63,481 nt of DNA from an uncultured Flavobacteriales bacterium (GCA_903873905.1 CAIQQJ010000019.1:1-63481), one strand, 5' to 3'. Positions 18,701 through 29,640 are shown, numbered from the stretch's first letter. Program-made: numbers and translations. The notes: generated by a model from the letters alone, not told the origin.

Positions 18701-20005
18701 AACTGGATGTCCACGAAGTACATTCTCGAGGATATCCCAAACTACCGCATCTTTTCTGTCAACGATTTTTTTCGCTGACTTAACTGTTTTCACAATTCCG
18801 CGCTCGATGAGTTTGCGAATGATAAACGGTTTGAAAAGTTCGGCTGCCATATCTTTTGGCAAACCACACTCATGCAATTTCAATTCTGGTCCAACGACGA
18901 TTACCGAACGAGCAGAATAGTCAACACGTTTTCCGAGCAAATTCTGACGGAAACGGCCTTGTTTACCTTTCAAGGAATCAGAAAGCGATTTGAGTGCGCG
19001 ATTTGATTCTGTTTTTACTGCGTTTGATTTACGTGAGTTGTCGAACAAAGAATCGACAGCTTCCTGCAACATACGTTTCTCGTTACGGAGAATTACGTCT
19101 GGAGCTTTGATTTCAATAAGACGCTTGAGACGATTGTTACGAATGATAACACGACGATACAAATCGTTCAAATCTGAAGTTGCAAAACGTCCGCCATCCA
19201 ATGGAACGAGTGGACGAAGTTCTGGTGGAATAACAGGAACAACTTTGATGATCATCCATTCCGGACGATTCTCAACATTCTTGTTTGCCTGACGGAAAGC
19301 TTCAACAACCTGAAGACGTTTAAGTGCCTCATTTTTTCTTTGCTGTGAAGTTTCTGTATTTGCTTTGTGACGGAGATCGTAAGAAAGCTCATCCAATTTT
19401 GTACGCTGCAATAAATCATACAACGCTTCTGCACCCATACGAGCAACGAACTTATTAGGGTCCATGTCATCGAGGTGAAGATTTTCTTTTGGAAGTGTAT
19501 CTAGAATTTCAAGGTACTGTTCTTCTGTCAAGAAGTCCATGTATTGAATTCCATCATCACCTTTTATTCCGGCGTTGATTACAACATAACGCTCGTAATA
19601 AATAATCATATCGAGTTTCTTCGTTGGAAGTCCAAGAAGATATCCGATTTTATTTGGCAATGAACGGAAGTACCAAATGTGGGCAACAGGCACAGTCAAA
19701 TTGATGTGTCCCATACGCTCACGACGTACTTTTTTCTCTGTTACTTCAACACCGCAACGATCGCAAACGATTCCTTTGTAACGAATACGTTTGTATTTGC
19801 CGCAATGACATTCCCAGTCTTTCACTGGTCCGAAGATTCTCTCGCAGAACAAACCATCACGTTCAGGTTTGTAAGTACGGTAGTTGATGGTCTCCGGTTT
19901 AAGAACTTCACCGCTCGAACGTTCAAGAATGGATTCTGGAGAAGCCAAGCTGATCGTGATGGTAGAAAAGTTACTTTTTATTTTGACATCTTTTCGGAAA
20001 GACAT
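15710..20005 (-). CDS. rpoC: RNA polymerase beta-prime subunit
   Basis: A 1431-residue subunit of the core RNA polymerase. The N-terminal zinc site has Cys66, Cys68, Cys81 and Cys84, and the catalytic Mg-binding motif NADFDGD is at 472-478. A second cysteine cluster ([18 protein letters not shown]) is typical. It is 46 bp downstream of rpoB on the same strand and is followed by a strong terminator. Long open frames on the opposite strand here are shadows. Confidence 0.98.
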   Translation of the reverse strand: MSFRKDVKIKSNFSTITISLASPESILERSSGEVLKPETINYRTYKPERDGLFCERIFGPVKDWECHCGKYKRIRYKGIVCDRCGVEVTEKKVRRERMGHINLTVPVAHIWYFRSLPNKIGYLLGLPTKKLDMIIYYERYVVINAGIKGDDGIQYMDFLTEEQYLEILDTLPKENLHLDDMDPNKFVARMGAEALYDLLQRTKLDELSYDLRHKANTETSQQRKNEALKRLQVVEAFRQANKNVENRPEWMIIKVVPVIPPELRPLVPLDGGRFATSDLNDLYRRVIIRNNRLKRLIEIKAPDVILRNEKRMLQEAVDSLFDNSRKSNAVKTESNRALKSLSDSLKGKQGRFRQNLLGKRVDYSARSVIVVGPELKLHECGLPKDMAAELFKPFIIRKLIERGIVKTVKSAKKIVDRKDAVVWDILENVLRGHPVLLNRAPTLHRLGIQAFQPKLIEGKAIQLHPLVCTAFNADFDGDQMAVHVPLGNAAILEAQILMLASHNILNPANGAPIAVPSQDMVLGLYYMTKGMRTDATVTVKGEGLKFYSAEEAIIAYNEGRVQLHAWVHVKIQNHKEGDQLLPKVIETTLGRILFNKVVPTEAGYINELLTKKSLRDIIGAIVKETGMAKTAKFLDDIKELGFRMAFKGGLSFNLGDIIVPEEKPKMIKEANDQVEEVRSNYNLGFITNNERYNQIIDIWTHTNNRITKRVLDQLSSDRQGFNPVYMMLDSGARGSKEQIKQLGGMRGLMAKPSKAGSSGGEIIENPVISNFKEGLSILEYFISTHGARKGLADTALKTADAGYLTRRLVDVAQDVVIKEEDCGTLRGLIATPLKKNEEIVESLYDRILGRTTVHDVYDPQSGDLIIESGSEITEDFAMRIDGSAIESVEIRSVLTCESKQGVCAKCYGRNLASGRMVQQGEAVGVIAAQSIGEPGTQLTLRTFHVGGTASSVAAASKLEAKYDGIIEIEELRTVKRKNADGNIVDVVIGRSAEMRIIDVNTKIVLTTGNVPYGSQLFVKNGASVKKGETICDWDPYNAVIVSEFGGKLEFEHIEEGVTFREEADEQTGFHEKVIIETKDKTKNPSIRIMSGSDILKNYNIPVAAHIVVDDHIKIEPGQILVKIPRALGKQGDITGGLPRVTELFEARNPSNPAVVSEIDGVVTFGKIKRGNREVMVESRTGERKTYLVPLSKHILVQENDFVRAGEALSDGSISPGDILAIKGPTAVQEYLVNEVQEVYRLQGVKINDKHFEVIVRQMMRKVDIVDPGDTIFLETQLANKADFMEENDRLFGKKVVVEPGDSQTMKAGQIISARKLRDENSMLKRKDQKQVEARDAVPATSSQILQGITRASLQTNSWVSAASFQETTKVLNEAAVNGKVDILNGLKENVIVGHLIPAGTGHRSYEKLVVGSKEEYEKLLAAKREAMEEEV

Positions 20006-20051
20006 ATTGTGTTTTGTTTTCGTTCGTGAAAATAAAAACTGAATCGGTTAA

Positions 20052-23000
20052 TTAATCGAGGCTGACGTTAAGTGCGAGACCGCGGAGTTCATGCAACAAT
20101 ACATTGAATGATTCCGGAATACCAGGTGTTGGCATATTCTCACCTTTAACAATTGCTTCGTAAGCTTTTGCACGGCCTACAACATCGTCAGACTTGATTG
20201 TCAGGATTTCCTGCAAGATGTTCGCTGCACCGAATGCTTCAAGTGCCCAAACTTCCATCTCACCAAAACGCTGACCACCGAACTGTGCTTTACCACCAAG
20301 CGGTTGCTGTGTGATGAGCGAGTATGGTCCGATTGAACGTGCGTGCATTTTGTCATCAACCATGTGACCAAGTTTCAACATATAGATCACACCAACTGTA
20401 GCTGGTTGATCGAATGGTTCACCTGATCCACCATCAGTCAAGAATGTACGTCCGTAACGTGGAAGACCTGCTTGATCTGTATAAGCGTTGATTTCTTCAA
20501 TGGAAGCTCCGTCAAAAATCGGCGTACCGAATTTCAATCCGAGTTTCATTCCAGCCCAACCCAATACAGTTTCATAAATCTGTCCAAGGTTCATACGCGA
20601 TGGTACACCAAGTGGATTGAGTACAATGTCAACGGTTGATCCATCATCAAGGAACGGCATATCTTCATCACGAACAATACGTGCAACGATACCTTTGTTA
20701 CCATGACGTCCGGCCATTTTATCTCCAACTTTCAGTTTACGTTTTTTCGCGATGTAAACTTTTGCAAGCTGAACAATTCCTGCTGGCAATTCGTCTCCAA
20801 CTTGAAGCGCGAATTTCTTACGCTTATAAACTCCACCAAGATCATTGTTCTTGATGTTGAAGTTGTGAAGAACTGCTTTTACAAGATCATTTGTCTCCGC
20901 ATCGTTTGTCCACTTAGATGGATTCACGTTTGCATAATCAATTTTCTCTAGAACTTTTCCTGAGAATTTTGTTCCTTTTTCCACAACCTCTTCTTTGAGA
21001 TTGCTGAATACACCAGCAGTTGCTTTACCGCTAAGTATGGTAGACAATTTTTCTACAAGAACTGATTTCAAAGCTGCTGCTTCAACTGCTTCCTCTTTGT
21101 CAATTTTCTCAACAAGAGTTTTCTCATCTGCTTTCGCTTTTTTGTCTTTGATAGCACGAGAGAAAAGTTTTTTATCGATGATCACTCCACGAATAGAAGG
21201 TGGAACTTTCAACGAAGCATCTTTTACATCACCAGCTTTATCACCGAAGATTGCACGAAGTAATTTTTCTTCTGGAGAAGGATCTGTTTCTCCTTTCGGA
21301 GTAATTTTTCCAATAAGAATATCTCCTTCTTTCACTTCAGCACCCACACGGATCAATCCGTTTTCATCAAGGTCTTTTGTAGCCTCTTCAGAAACGTTTG
21401 GAATATCTGCAGTCAATTCTTCAAGACCACGTTTTGTATCTCGCACTTCCATCACATATTCATCAATGTGAAGGGAAGTGAAAATATCATCACGCACAAC
21501 ACGTTCGCTGATTACGATAGCATCCTCGAAGTTGTAACCTTTCCATGGCATGAATGCCACTTTCAGATTTCTTCCCAATGCCACTTCAGCATCCTTAGTT
21601 GCATAACCTTCGCAGAGAATTTGTCCGCGTTTTACTTTGTCGCCTTTCTTCACGATTGGGCGAAGATTGACACAAGTACTTTGGTTAGTCTTACGGAATT
21701 TTGTGAGTTTGTATGTTTTCAAATCGTCATCGAAACTAACGAGACGATCTTTATCTGTGCGATTGTAACGAATGGTGATTTCTGTTGCATCAGCATATTC
21801 AACAAATCCTTCACCTTCTGCTTGCCAAAGAACACGTGAGTCACGTGCAATCAATCCTTCAAGGCCTGTTCCGACAATCGGAGCTTCAGGACGAAGAAGT
21901 GGAACTGCTTGACGTTGCATGTTCGAGCCCATGAGCGCACGGTTAGCATCATCATGTTCAAGGAAAGGAATAAGTGAAGCAGCAATAGAAGCAATTTGAT
22001 TTGGAGCAACGTCCATCAACGTAATTACTTCCGGTTCTACAACAGGATAATCAGATTCATAACGAGCCTTAATTCGTTTCTCGATGAAGTTTCCTTTATC
22101 ATCCGTTTCTGCGTTCGCTTGCGCGATGGTACGCATATCCTCTTCTTCCGCTGTGAGATAAATAACAGGCTTGTTGATATCGATTTTACCATTTGTTACT
22201 GTACGGTAAGGTGTTTCGATAAAACCAAGTTTGTTGATTTTTGCATAAACGCAAAGTGAAGAAATCAAACCGATGTTTGGTCCCTCTGGAGTTTCAATTG
22301 TACAAAGACGTCCGTAGTGAGTATAGTGAACGTCACGGACTTCGAAACCAGCGCGCTCACGTGAAAGACCACCAGGCCCGAGTGCGGAGAGACGACGCTT
22401 GTGCGTGATCTCTGCCAACGGATTGGTTTGGTCCATAAACTGTGAAAGCTGATTCGTTCCGAAGAAGGAATTGATAACGGAAGAAAGTGTTTTCGCGTTG
22501 ATCAAATCTGTTGGAGTGAAAACCTCATTATCACGAACGTTCATACGTTCACGAATTGTTCTTGCCATACGCGCAAGACCAACTCCAAATTGAGAATAAA
22601 GTTGTTCGCCAACAGTTCTAACACGACGATTTGACAAGTGATCGATATCATCAACATCTGCTTTTGAGTTAATCAACTCGATCAGATATTTAATGATTGC
22701 GATGATATCATCTTTCGTAAGTACGCGTACTTCCTCAGATATTGTCGCTTTTAATTTTTTGTTAATACGATAACGTCCAACCTCACCGAGATCATAACGT
22801 TTGTCGGAGAAGAACAACTTGTCAATAATTCCACGAGCTGTTTCTTCATCTGGTGGTTCAGCATTACGAAGCTGACGGTAAATATGCTCCACGGCTTCCT
22901 TCTCAGAATTCGAAGTATCCTTTTGGAGTGTATTGTAGATGATAGAATAATCAAGATTAACGGCATCTTCTTTATGCAGAATAACCGATTTCACGTTTGC

Positions 23001-23861
23001 ATCAACGATCAAATCGACATGCTGATTTTCAAGAATTGTTTCGCGATCGATAATAACTTCGTTACGTTCGATGGAAACAACTTCACCGGTATCCTCGTCA
23101 ACAAAATCTTCCACCCATGTTTTCAAAACACGAGCAGCAAGTTTGCGACCGATAACTGCTTTTAATGCAGCTTTAGAAACCTTCACTTCATCAGCAAGAC
23201 CGAAAAGTTCAAGAATCTGCTTATCACTTTCCCAACCGATTGCGCGGAGAAGGGTTGTTACCGGTAATTTTTTCTTACGATCGATGTAAGCATACATGAC
23301 ATTATTAATGTCAGTTGCAAATTCAATCCAAGATCCTTTGAAAGGAATTACTCGGGCAGAATAAAGTTTTGTTCCGTTAGCATGACGTGATTGTCCGAAG
23401 AATACACCTGGTGAACGGTGAAGCTGGGAAACAATAACACGTTCAGCACCATTGATAACAAAAGTTGCGCGTGGAGTCATGTAAGGGATTGTTCCCAAAT
23501 AAACATCCTGCACAATGGTTTCGAAATCTTCGTGTTCTGGGTCTGTACAATACAGACGCAATTTCGCTTTAAGCGGAACACTATAAGTTAAACCACGTTC
23601 AATACACTCATCTATTGAGTAACGTGGTGGGTCAACAAAATAATCCAAGAATTCAAGGACGAAATTGTTTCTTGCATCCGTGATAGGAAAATTTTCACTG
23701 AACACTTTAAACAAACCTTCATCCTGACGGTTTTCACTAGTTGTTTCCAACTGGAAAAAATCCCTGAAAGATTTAAGTTGTATATCCAGAAAATCCGGAT
23801 AGTCAATTTGAGCTTTGCTTTTTGCAAAACTGATACGTTGCTGTTTTTTGGTCGTTTCCAA
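20052..23861 (-). CDS. rpoB: RNA polymerase beta subunit
   Basis: A 1269-residue core subunit. Recognisable blocks include the rifampicin-region segment [20 protein letters not shown] with [16 protein letters not shown] after it, and the C-terminal [20 protein letters not shown]. The ATG at 23861 opens [12 protein letters not shown]. It is separated from rplL by 111 bp containing a large hairpin that may reduce read-through, and it precedes rpoC by 46 bp. Confidence 0.98.
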   Translation of the reverse strand: METTKKQQRISFAKSKAQIDYPDFLDIQLKSFRDFFQLETTSENRQDEGLFKVFSENFPITDARNNFVLEFLDYFVDPPRYSIDECIERGLTYSVPLKAKLRLYCTDPEHEDFETIVQDVYLGTIPYMTPRATFVINGAERVIVSQLHRSPGVFFGQSRHANGTKLYSARVIPFKGSWIEFATDINNVMYAYIDRKKKLPVTTLLRAIGWESDKQILELFGLADEVKVSKAALKAVIGRKLAARVLKTWVEDFVDEDTGEVVSIERNEVIIDRETILENQHVDLIVDANVKSVILHKEDAVNLDYSIIYNTLQKDTSNSEKEAVEHIYRQLRNAEPPDEETARGIIDKLFFSDKRYDLGEVGRYRINKKLKATISEEVRVLTKDDIIAIIKYLIELINSKADVDDIDHLSNRRVRTVGEQLYSQFGVGLARMARTIRERMNVRDNEVFTPTDLINAKTLSSVINSFFGTNQLSQFMDQTNPLAEITHKRRLSALGPGGLSRERAGFEVRDVHYTHYGRLCTIETPEGPNIGLISSLCVYAKINKLGFIETPYRTVTNGKIDINKPVIYLTAEEEDMRTIAQANAETDDKGNFIEKRIKARYESDYPVVEPEVITLMDVAPNQIASIAASLIPFLEHDDANRALMGSNMQRQAVPLLRPEAPIVGTGLEGLIARDSRVLWQAEGEGFVEYADATEITIRYNRTDKDRLVSFDDDLKTYKLTKFRKTNQSTCVNLRPIVKKGDKVKRGQILCEGYATKDAEVALGRNLKVAFMPWKGYNFEDAIVISERVVRDDIFTSLHIDEYVMEVRDTKRGLEELTADIPNVSEEATKDLDENGLIRVGAEVKEGDILIGKITPKGETDPSPEEKLLRAIFGDKAGDVKDASLKVPPSIRGVIIDKKLFSRAIKDKKAKADEKTLVEKIDKEEAVEAAALKSVLVEKLSTILSGKATAGVFSNLKEEVVEKGTKFSGKVLEKIDYANVNPSKWTNDAETNDLVKAVLHNFNIKNNDLGGVYKRKKFALQVGDELPAGIVQLAKVYIAKKRKLKVGDKMAGRHGNKGIVARIVRDEDMPFLDDGSTVDIVLNPLGVPSRMNLGQIYETVLGWAGMKLGLKFGTPIFDGASIEEINAYTDQAGLPRYGRTFLTDGGSGEPFDQPATVGVIYMLKLGHMVDDKMHARSIGPYSLITQQPLGGKAQFGGQRFGEMEVWALEAFGAANILQEILTIKSDDVVGRAKAYEAIVKGENMPTPGIPESFNVLLHELRGLALNVSLD

Positions 23862-23906
23862 GGCGTCGGAATTAATACGTGAACTAAAAGCAAGTAAGCA
23901 ACAAAG

Positions 23907-23950
23907 GGTTTAGATTCCGGTCTCGATTATTACGAGACGGAATCTAAACC
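23907..23950 (-). promoter_or_regulatory. Large hairpin between rplL and rpoB
   Basis: GGTTTAGATTCC (23907-23918) pairs with GGAATCTAAACC (23939-23950). After one bulged G, GTCTCG (23920-23925) pairs with CGAGAC (23933-23938), leaving a seven-base loop. The 18 bp stem lies in the 111-bp rplL-rpoB gap. On the minus strand only a weak U-rich stretch follows (CTTTGTT), so a partial terminator or processing site is more likely than a full stop. Comparable attenuation between rplL and rpoB is known in E. coli. Confidence 0.75.
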
Positions 23951-23972
23951 GAATATTCAGGCTGAATGAGAA

Positions 23973-24341
23973 TTACTTAACCTCAACTTCAGCTCCAGCG
24001 TCTTCAAGTATCTTTTTAAGAGACTCTGCATCTTCTTTGCTGATACCTTCTTTGATAGGCTTTGGAGCACCATCAACAAGATCTTTTGCTTCTTTAAGTC
24101 CAAGTCCTGTTGCGTCTTTAACCGCTTTTACAACTTGAAGCTTTTGTCCGCCAGCTGCTTTAAGAATAACGTCGAACGAAGTTTTCTCAGCAACAGCAGC
24201 AGCACCACCACCGGCAGCAACTACTACAGCAGCTGCTGCAGGTTCGATTCCATATTCATCTTTCAATACTTTTGCGAGTTCACTTACTTCTTTTACAGTA
24301 AGATTAACTAACGTTTCTGCGATTGCTTTTACGTCTGCCAT
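23973..24341 (-). CDS. rplL: Ribosomal protein bL12 (L7/L12)
   Basis: A 122-residue stalk protein of the large subunit that recruits translation factors. The N-terminal dimerisation helix is followed by an Ala/Gly/Val hinge around residues 34-50. The C-terminal domain has [12 protein letters not shown] and [19 protein letters not shown]. It is 93 bp downstream of rplJ. Confidence 0.97.
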   Translation of the reverse strand: MADVKAIAETLVNLTVKEVSELAKVLKDEYGIEPAAAAVVVAAGGGAAAVAEKTSFDVILKAAGGQKLQVVKAVKDATGLGLKEAKDLVDGAPKPIKEGISKEDAESLKKILEDAGAEVEVK

Positions 24342-24434
24342 TTTATTTATTTGGTTTTTGATAATTAACTAGCGTGAATGATTCCCTTTTTATTTTTGTA
24401 TTCCTTTTGAGCATTAGAATAAAAACCGAAGTAA

Positions 24435-24959
24435 TTATTCTGGAAGTTCGGATGGTGTATTGTCTTCTCCTGCAAATTTGCGCTCGCTGGATGTAAGTCC
24501 AGAAATAACATTTCGTATTGGAGATTGCAACAATCCGATGATATCGCCGATAAGCTCGTTTTTCGATTTTATCGCTGCGAGAACATCTAATTGATCGTCG
24601 CCGATATAAACACTTTGCTCTACGAATGCGCCTTTTAACACCGGTTTTTTATTTGTCATGCGGAACTCTTTTATAAGTTTCGCTGGTGCTGCGGCTGATT
24701 CGCAAAACATAATTGATGTAGAACCTTTCAATGCAGTATAAAGCGGCTTGAACTCTTCATCGTTCGTGCGCTCCATAGCTTTTTGCAAGAGAGAGTTTTT
24801 TACAACAATCAGTTTAATCTTTTGATCAAAACACTTTTTCCTCAAAGAGCTGGTCTTATCAGACGGCAACTCAGAAGTATCGGCCAGATAGAAATTCTTG
24901 TTTGTAGCAAGACGTTCAGCTAGGTCGGTGATGATTTGTGTTTTATTTTCTTTATTCAT
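24435..24959 (-). CDS. rplJ: Ribosomal protein uL10
   Basis: A 174-residue stalk base protein that anchors L7/L12 to the 50S subunit. MNKENKTQIITDLAERL opens the protein, and TSSLRKKCFDQKIKLIVVKNSLL and KPVLKGAFVEQ are typical blocks. It begins 11 bp after rplA. No L10 autoregulatory leader could be identified in that short gap. Confidence 0.95.
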   Translation of the reverse strand: MNKENKTQIITDLAERLATNKNFYLADTSELPSDKTSSLRKKCFDQKIKLIVVKNSLLQKAMERTNDEEFKPLYTALKGSTSIMFCESAAAPAKLIKEFRMTNKKPVLKGAFVEQSVYIGDDQLDVLAAIKSKNELIGDIIGLLQSPIRNVISGLTSSERKFAGEDNTPSELPE

Positions 24960-24970
24960 TTCGATGATCG

Positions 24971-25663
24971 TTAGGCAAGTGTTTTTGTTTCAACCTGAAC
25001 GCTTGGACTCATTGTGCTGGAGAGATAAATACTTCTCATGTAAGCACCTTTTGCCGAAGCCGGTTTCATCTTAAGAATCGACTGAAGGATTTCATTGGCA
25101 TTCTCAGCGAGTTTTTCAACATCAAAAGAAGCTTTACCAACAGAAGAGTGAATAATTCCTGCCTTGTCAACTTTGAAATCGATTTTTCCACCTTTGGAAT
25201 CTTTTACAGCTTTTCCCACTTCCATTGTAACCGTTCCTGTTTTAGGATTTGGCATAAGGCCGCGAGGTCCGAGAATTTTTCCGAGTGCACCAACTTTTCC
25301 CATCATAGATGGAGTGGTAATAATTACGTCAACATCTGTCCAACCTTCTTTGATTTTAGTGATAAAATCATCTCCTCCAACGAAATCAGCACCAGCAGCT
25401 TTCGCTTCGGCTTCTTTATCGGGCGTACAAATAACCAATACACGAAGAGTTTTACCTGTTCCGTGTGGAAGTGTTACAGTGCCGCGAACCATCTGATTTG
25501 CTTTCTTAGGATCAACACCCAGACGTACGCTGAGGTCAACCGAAGCATCGAATTTTGTCGTCGTAATTTCCTTGACGATCTTGGCAGCATCAACGAGAGA
25601 GTACGCTTTTGTTGCGTCATACTTCGCGATAATTGCCTTTCTTTTTTTTGTGAGCTTAGCCAT
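24971..25663 (-). CDS. rplA: Ribosomal protein uL1
   Basis: A 230-residue 50S protein of the L1 stalk. It shows the signature [14 protein letters not shown] together with [18 protein letters not shown] near the N-terminal domain. It lies between rplK (68 bp upstream) and rplJ (11 bp downstream) in the standard order. Confidence 0.97.
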   Translation of the reverse strand: MAKLTKKRKAIIAKYDATKAYSLVDAAKIVKEITTTKFDASVDLSVRLGVDPKKANQMVRGTVTLPHGTGKTLRVLVICTPDKEAEAKAAGADFVGGDDFITKIKEGWTDVDVIITTPSMMGKVGALGKILGPRGLMPNPKTGTVTMEVGKAVKDSKGGKIDFKVDKAGIIHSSVGKASFDVEKLAENANEILQSILKMKPASAKGAYMRSIYLSSTMSPSVQVETKTLA

Positions 25664-25731
25664 TTGATTGGTTTATGAGGTGCAAACGTTTCTGATTTTA
25701 CAGAAACTCCCTCAGGTTAAACTTCTGAAAT

Positions 25732-26175
25732 TTACTTTGTAAGCGGATTCGTTCCCGTAACCGTGAAACCTAAACTGCGAGCAGAACCTGCCACCATGCT
25801 CATTGCTGATTCAATGGTGAAACAATTCAAGTCAGGCATTTTATTTTCCGCGATTGCGCGCACCTGATCCCATGTAACTGATCCAACTTTTTTACGATTA
25901 GATTCACCGGAACCGAGTTCAACTTTAGCAGCTTCTTTCAACTGGATAGCAACAGGGGGCTGTTTAAGGATAAATTCAAATGATTTATCATTATAAACCG
26001 TGATGATAACCGGCAGAACTTTTCCTGCTTGAGCTTGCGTACGGGCGTTAAACTGCTTACAAAACTCCATGATGTTCACACCTTTCGCACCTAAAGCAGG
26101 TCCGATTGGAGGAGACGGGTTGGCTGCGCCACCTTTGATCTGGAGTTTAATTAGAGCACTTACTTCTTTCGCCAT
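25732..26175 (-). CDS. rplK: Ribosomal protein uL11
   Basis: A 147-residue 50S protein at the GTPase-associated centre. The N-terminal [19 protein letters not shown] and the C-terminal RNA-binding domain with [17 protein letters not shown] and [10 protein letters not shown] are clear. It follows nusG by 63 bp. Confidence 0.97.
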   Translation of the reverse strand: MAKEVSALIKLQIKGGAANPSPPIGPALGAKGVNIMEFCKQFNARTQAQAGKVLPVIITVYNDKSFEFILKQPPVAIQLKEAAKVELGSGESNRKKVGSVTWDQVRAIAENKMPDLNCFTIESAMSMVAGSARSLGFTVTGTNPLTK

Positions 26176-26238
26176 TGTGATTTTTTTACTTAGTTTCTGT
26201 TATTTGTGGAAGCGCGTAACAGCGAGTCTGGATACAGG

Positions 26239-26814
26239 TTATTCTTTTTCAACCTGCATGTAATTAAGTTCAAGTGGGGTTTTGCGGCCAAAAATCTTGA
26301 CCATCACTTTGAGCTTCTTCTTCTCTTCGTTGATTTCTTCAATCACGCCTGAGAAGGTATTAAACGGTCCGTCGATCACTTTCACTGTTTCTCCTACTAC
26401 AAATGTGTTGAGCATTGTTTCCTCTGCTCCTGCCATTTCATCAACTTTTCCGAGAATGCGATTAATTTCTGATTGACGCAATGGAACAGGATCGCCAGTT
26501 TTTGAACCTAGAAATCCAATTACGCCGGTAATATTTTTCAACATATGGGGAATTTCCCCTACCAAAATACCTTCAAGCATGATATAGCCTGGGAAAATAT
26601 TTCTCTCTTTACTAACTTTTTTTCCTCCGCGGATTTGAATCACTTTCTCCATCGGGATCAAAACCTGCGCAACAAAGTCTTGCATTCCAAGACGTGAAAT
26701 CTCAGAATCGATGTATTGCTTAATCTTCTTCTCCTTACCATTTACAACACGCAATACAAACCACTTTTTTACCTGTTGCTCTTTCGTTTGTTTTGTTTGG
26801 ACTTTTGCACTCAT
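26239..26814 (-). CDS. nusG: Transcription termination/antitermination factor NusG
   Basis: A 191-residue factor that couples RNA polymerase to Rho or the ribosome. The NGN domain spans about 15-130 (WFVLRVVNGKEKKIKQYI, NIFPGYIMLEG). The KOW domain follows (VKVIDGPFNTFSGVIEEI, then YMQVEKE at the end). It lies 36 bp after secE. Confidence 0.96.
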   Translation of the reverse strand: MSAKVQTKQTKEQQVKKWFVLRVVNGKEKKIKQYIDSEISRLGMQDFVAQVLIPMEKVIQIRGGKKVSKERNIFPGYIMLEGILVGEIPHMLKNITGVIGFLGSKTGDPVPLRQSEINRILGKVDEMAGAEETMLNTFVVGETVKVIDGPFNTFSGVIEEINEEKKKLKVMVKIFGRKTPLELNYMQVEKE

Positions 26815-26850
26815 TGCCTTTGTAACTAATTGGTTTCGAAAACAAACAGA

Positions 26851-27045
26851 TTATTGGAAAAGCTGATAAATTTTTTCCATTCCCTTATTGAAAGAAAAAT
26901 CCATTGCAAAAACGACAACAGCAAAAATCAACGTCGCTATCATCACAATGATTGCACTTTCCTGAAGTTCTGTCCAAGTTGGCCAGGTAACTTTGCGAAA
27001 AAGCTCTTCGCCTACTTCTTGAATATATATCTTGACTTTATTCAT
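26851..27045 (-). CDS. secE: Preprotein translocase subunit SecE
   Basis: A 64-residue inner-membrane subunit of SecYEG. FRKVTWPTWTELQESAIIV is the conserved amphipathic segment and IVMIATLIFAVVVFAMDF the single membrane helix. The ATG at 27045 (MNKVKIYIQEV) is chosen because the longer frame runs into the tRNA-Trp gene. It begins 18 bp after the 3' end of that tRNA, so tRNA processing should release the secE mRNA. Confidence 0.95.
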   Translation of the reverse strand: MNKVKIYIQEVGEELFRKVTWPTWTELQESAIIVMIATLIFAVVVFAMDFSFNKGMEKIYQLFQ

Positions 27046-27063
27046 TGCACTATATTTTTTTTG

Positions 27064-27134
27064 CACGGGAACCTGGACTCGAACCAAGATCAACGGTTTT
27101 GGAGACCGCTATTCTACCATTGAACTATTCCCGT
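27064..27134 (-). tRNA. trnW: tRNA-Trp (anticodon CCA)
   Basis: A 71-nt cloverleaf. The acceptor ACGGGAA/TTCCCGT is fully paired, the discriminator is G, the anticodon stem GCGGT/ACCGT encloses CTCCAAA, and the T arm CTTGG/CCAGG encloses TTCGAGT. CCA is not encoded. It lies between tuf and secE. Confidence 0.97.
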
Positions 27135-27170
27135 TTTTATTTCGGTTATCGAAGTTCCTTTTGGCAGCGA

Positions 27171-27260
27171 AAGGTGTCCCCCGTTTACAGGCGGGGAACA
27201 CCTTCGATCTGCTTTGATCTTGTCTTACCTCAGCGTACGCTAAGGAGAAACAGGTACCTG
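27171..27260. repeat. Three consecutive palindromes between tuf and tRNA-Trp
   Basis: The first is AAGGTGT-C-CCCCG (27171-27183) against CGGGG-A-ACACCTT (27192-27204), 12 pairs with one mismatch. The second is an 18-bp palindrome centred on AGCGTACGCT (27228-27245). The third is the perfect 10-mer CAGGTACCTG (27251-27260), which ends one base from the tuf stop codon. None has a U-tract, so they look like mRNA processing or 3'-end stabilising structures rather than standard terminators. Confidence 0.75.
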
Positions 27261-27261
27261 A

Positions 27262-28449
27262 TTATTTAATAATTTCAATAACCTGACCAGCTCCAACGGT
27301 ACGGCCACCTTCACGAATAGCGAAACGAAGACCTTTATCCATCGCGATTGGAACAATCAATTTTACTGTGATTGTAACGTTATCACCAGGCATTACCATT
27401 TCGCGTCCTTCAGGAAGTTCAATTTCTCCAGTAACGTCTGTGGTACGGAAATAGAACTGTGGACGATATTTATTGTGGAACGGTGTATGACGACCACCTT
27501 CTTCTTTTTTAAGAACGTAGATTTCTGCTTTGAAATCATGGTGAGGTGTAATAGATCCTGGTTTCGCGATTACCATTCCACGACGGATAGCATCTTTATC
27601 GATACCACGAAGTAGAATACCAACGTTGTCTCCAGCTTCGCCTCTATCAAGAAGCTTACGGAACATCTCAACACCTGTACAGGTAGATTTGAGTTTTTCC
27701 TCTTGCATTCCGATGATTTCAACATCTTCACCAACGTTTATCACGCCAGTTTCGATACGACCTGTTGCAACTGTACCACGACCTGTGATTGTGAATACGT
27801 CCTCAACTGACATCAAGAAAGGTTTGTCTTTATCACGAGTTGGAGTTGGGATAAAAGTATCCACAGCATCCATCAATTCCATGATTTTTTCAACCCATTT
27901 CGGCTCGTTATTGAGACCGCCAAGAGCTGAACCACGGATAATTGGAGTTTTTGCTCCAGGGAATCCGTAGAATACGAGAAGGTCACGAATTTCCATCTCA
28001 ACAAGGTCAAGAAGTTCTGGATCATCAACCATGTCCACTTTATTCATGAACACAACGATTTCAGGAACACCAACTTGACGAGCAAGAAGGATATGCTCAC
28101 GTGTTTGTGGCATAGGACCATCAGTTGCAGCAACAACAAGAATAGCACCGTCCATTTGAGCAGCACCAGTAACCATGTTCTTTACATAGTCAGCGTGACC
28201 TGGACAGTCAACGTGCGCGTAGTGACGAGCAGCTGTTGAATACTCAACGTGCGAAGTATTAATTGTGATACCGCGTGCTTTCTCTTCAGGAGCGTTGTCA
28301 ATTGACGAAAAGTCACGGACTTCAGCAAGACCTTTAGATGCAAGGACCATTGTGATCGCAGCAGTAAGGGTTGTCTTGCCGTGGTCAACGTGACCTATAG
28401 TACCCACGTTCACGTGTGGTTTGGATCGGTCAAATTTCTCTTTTGCCAT
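27262..28449 (-). CDS. tuf: Elongation factor Tu
   Basis: A 395-residue GTPase that delivers aminoacyl-tRNA to the ribosome. The P-loop GHVDHGKT is at 19-26, followed by [12 protein letters not shown], the [12 protein letters not shown] switch region and NKVDMVDD for guanine recognition. It is encoded just after a cluster of four tRNA genes and before tRNA-Trp, a classic Bacteroidota order. Confidence 0.98.
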   Translation of the reverse strand: MAKEKFDRSKPHVNVGTIGHVDHGKTTLTAAITMVLASKGLAEVRDFSSIDNAPEEKARGITINTSHVEYSTAARHYAHVDCPGHADYVKNMVTGAAQMDGAILVVAATDGPMPQTREHILLARQVGVPEIVVFMNKVDMVDDPELLDLVEMEIRDLLVFYGFPGAKTPIIRGSALGGLNNEPKWVEKIMELMDAVDTFIPTPTRDKDKPFLMSVEDVFTITGRGTVATGRIETGVINVGEDVEIIGMQEEKLKSTCTGVEMFRKLLDRGEAGDNVGILLRGIDKDAIRRGMVIAKPGSITPHHDFKAEIYVLKKEEGGRHTPFHNKYRPQFYFRTTDVTGEIELPEGREMVMPGDNVTITVKLIVPIAMDKGLRFAIREGGRTVGAGQVIEIIK

Positions 28450-28553
28450 AGCTATGGTTTTGTTTTGTGTTGATTATTGATTGTTGTTTCGAAACGTTTA
28501 CTTTTTATGCAAATAATTATTTTCAATCTATTTTTTCCTATGCAGCTTCTGTG

Positions 28554-28625
<72 letters not shown>

Positions 28626-28693
28626 GATTATCAGGAGATGAAGAGGCTTCACAATATTTCATTTACCCCGCAGGATATTTTTGCTTTTTTATG

Positions 28694-28766
28694 AGCGGAA
28701 GACCGGGCTCGAACCGGCCACCTATAGCTTGGAAGGCTATCGCTCTACCAAATGAGCTACTTCCGC
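28694..28766 (-). tRNA. trnG: tRNA-Gly (anticodon TCC)
   Basis: A 73-nt cloverleaf. The acceptor GCGGAAG/CTTCCGC is fully paired, the anticodon stem ATAGC/GCTAT encloses CTTCCAA, and the T arm is GCCGG/CCGGT with loop TTCGAGC. CCA is not encoded. Confidence 0.96.
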
Positions 28767-28791
28767 TAAAATATTTACTCAGCGTTCAAAG

Positions 28792-28873
28792 TGGGGAGAA
28801 TAGGATTCGAACCTATGAAGACTAAGTCAACAGATTTACAGTCTGTCCTCGTTGGCCGCTTGAGTATCTCCCC
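28792..28873 (-). tRNA. trnY: tRNA-Tyr (anticodon GTA)
   Basis: An 82-nt class II tRNA with a long variable arm. The acceptor GGGGAGA/TCTCCCC is paired, the anticodon stem ACAGA/TCTGT encloses CTGTAAA, and the T loop is TTCGAAT. The discriminator is A. CCA is not encoded. Confidence 0.96.
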
Positions 28874-28934
28874 TCGAAGCCACTGATGAGGTGATTACGT
28901 AACCATCTCCTAACAATAATCTATCTACAAGTTG

Positions 28935-29007
28935 AGCCGGCGAAGGGAATCGAACCTCCGACCTGCTGATTACAAATCAGCTGCTCTACCAGCTGAGCTA
29001 CACCGGC
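28935..29007 (-). tRNA. trnT: tRNA-Thr (anticodon TGT)
   Basis: A 73-nt cloverleaf. The acceptor GCCGGTG/CGCCGGC pairs with one G-U, and the anticodon stem GCTGA/TCAGC encloses TTTGTAA. The T stem is weak: GGAGG against CCCTT gives two G-C pairs, one A-C mismatch and two G-U pairs. It is the first gene of the tRNA-tuf transcription unit. Confidence 0.94.
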
Positions 29008-29116
29008 TAATATTATTGTTAATGTTGGGAGGTTGCCGAAGCTACCATCACGCGTCATCTCCTGATTTCAAAGAACTTTCGGGCACTTTTCATTGTATGC
29101 CCCTCAAAAAGGACTG

Positions 29117-29147
29117 CAAATGTATACAATTTTGCTCACGCAACAAA
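29117..29147 (-). promoter_or_regulatory. Promoter of the tRNA-tuf unit
   Basis: On the minus strand, TTTG (29144-29147), a 19-bp spacer and TACATTTG (29117-29124) match the Bacteroidota consensus exactly. The first gene downstream is tRNA-Thr(TGT), about 110 bp away. The remaining bases of the 29008-29301 gap hold the tRNA 5' leader and the hpf terminator. Confidence 0.75.
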
Positions 29148-29259
29148 CTATGACTCTTATTTTTCAAGTTTTTTTAAGAGCTTTTGAGAATAATTTTCAA
29201 TACCTGGTCCAAATTCATATCAGTTTATCATTTAAAATAATTTTTTTTGCAAAAAAAAG

Positions 29260-29289
29260 CGACCAAAAATCAGGTCGCTCCTTCTGAGA
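29260..29289 (-). terminator. Rho-independent terminator of hpf
   Basis: AGCGACC (29268-29274) pairs with GGTCGCT (29283-29289) around an eight-base loop. A run of eight As on the plus strand to the left becomes a U-tract on the minus strand. It lies 12 bp past the hpf stop codon. Confidence 0.88.
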
Positions 29290-29301
29290 ATAGAAAAAAA
29301 A

Positions 29302-29601
29302 TTAAATCCCCTTTTGTTTTTCCTTATACCGTTTTACTTGTTTAGAAAGTGCCATTACCCCAGTATCAATAGCCTCTTCAAAAGTCTTGCATTGTCTTTT
29401 TACATACAAATCATTGCCGGGGACATTGATTTTTATTTCCGCCACCTTATTTGTTGAATTGTCTGAATTATCAAGGCGAAGGAAAATCTCACTACTGATA
29501 ATTCCGTCATAGAATTGAGAAAGTTTGGACACTTTTTCATTTGCAAAACCGAGAAGTTTGCTGTCGGCGGTAAAATGAATGGATTGAATCTGAATGTTCA
29601 T
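29302..29601 (-). CDS. hpf: Ribosome hibernation-promoting factor, short form
   Basis: A 99-residue sigma-54 modulation / RaiA-type protein that binds the 30S subunit in slow growth. MNIQIQSIHFTADSKLLGFA and the C-terminal FEEAIDTGVMALSKQVKRYK are characteristic. It lacks the C-terminal dimerisation domain of long HPF. It lies 39 bp downstream of xerC and 12 bp before a terminator, so the two are probably co-transcribed. Confidence 0.88.
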   Translation of the reverse strand: MNIQIQSIHFTADSKLLGFANEKVSKLSQFYDGIISSEIFLRLDNSDNSTNKVAEIKINVPGNDLYVKRQCKTFEEAIDTGVMALSKQVKRYKEKQKGI

Positions 29602-29640
29602 AAAAATTGTTTTTAGAAAATATAATTGATAGAGAATGAT

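Noticed and set aside
20995-21471. 158-residue open frame on the plus strand inside rpoB
   Set aside because: Antisense to a certain rpoB coding region; the same applies to the other plus-strand frames within 15710-23861. Serine-rich composition reflects codon complement.
25148-25678. 176-residue plus-strand frame over rplA
   Set aside because: It lies opposite the clearly coding L1 gene and has no promoter or recognisable domain.
27171-27204. Rho-independent terminator of tuf
   Set aside because: The stem is good but there is no U-tract on either strand, so I list it as a palindrome of unknown role.
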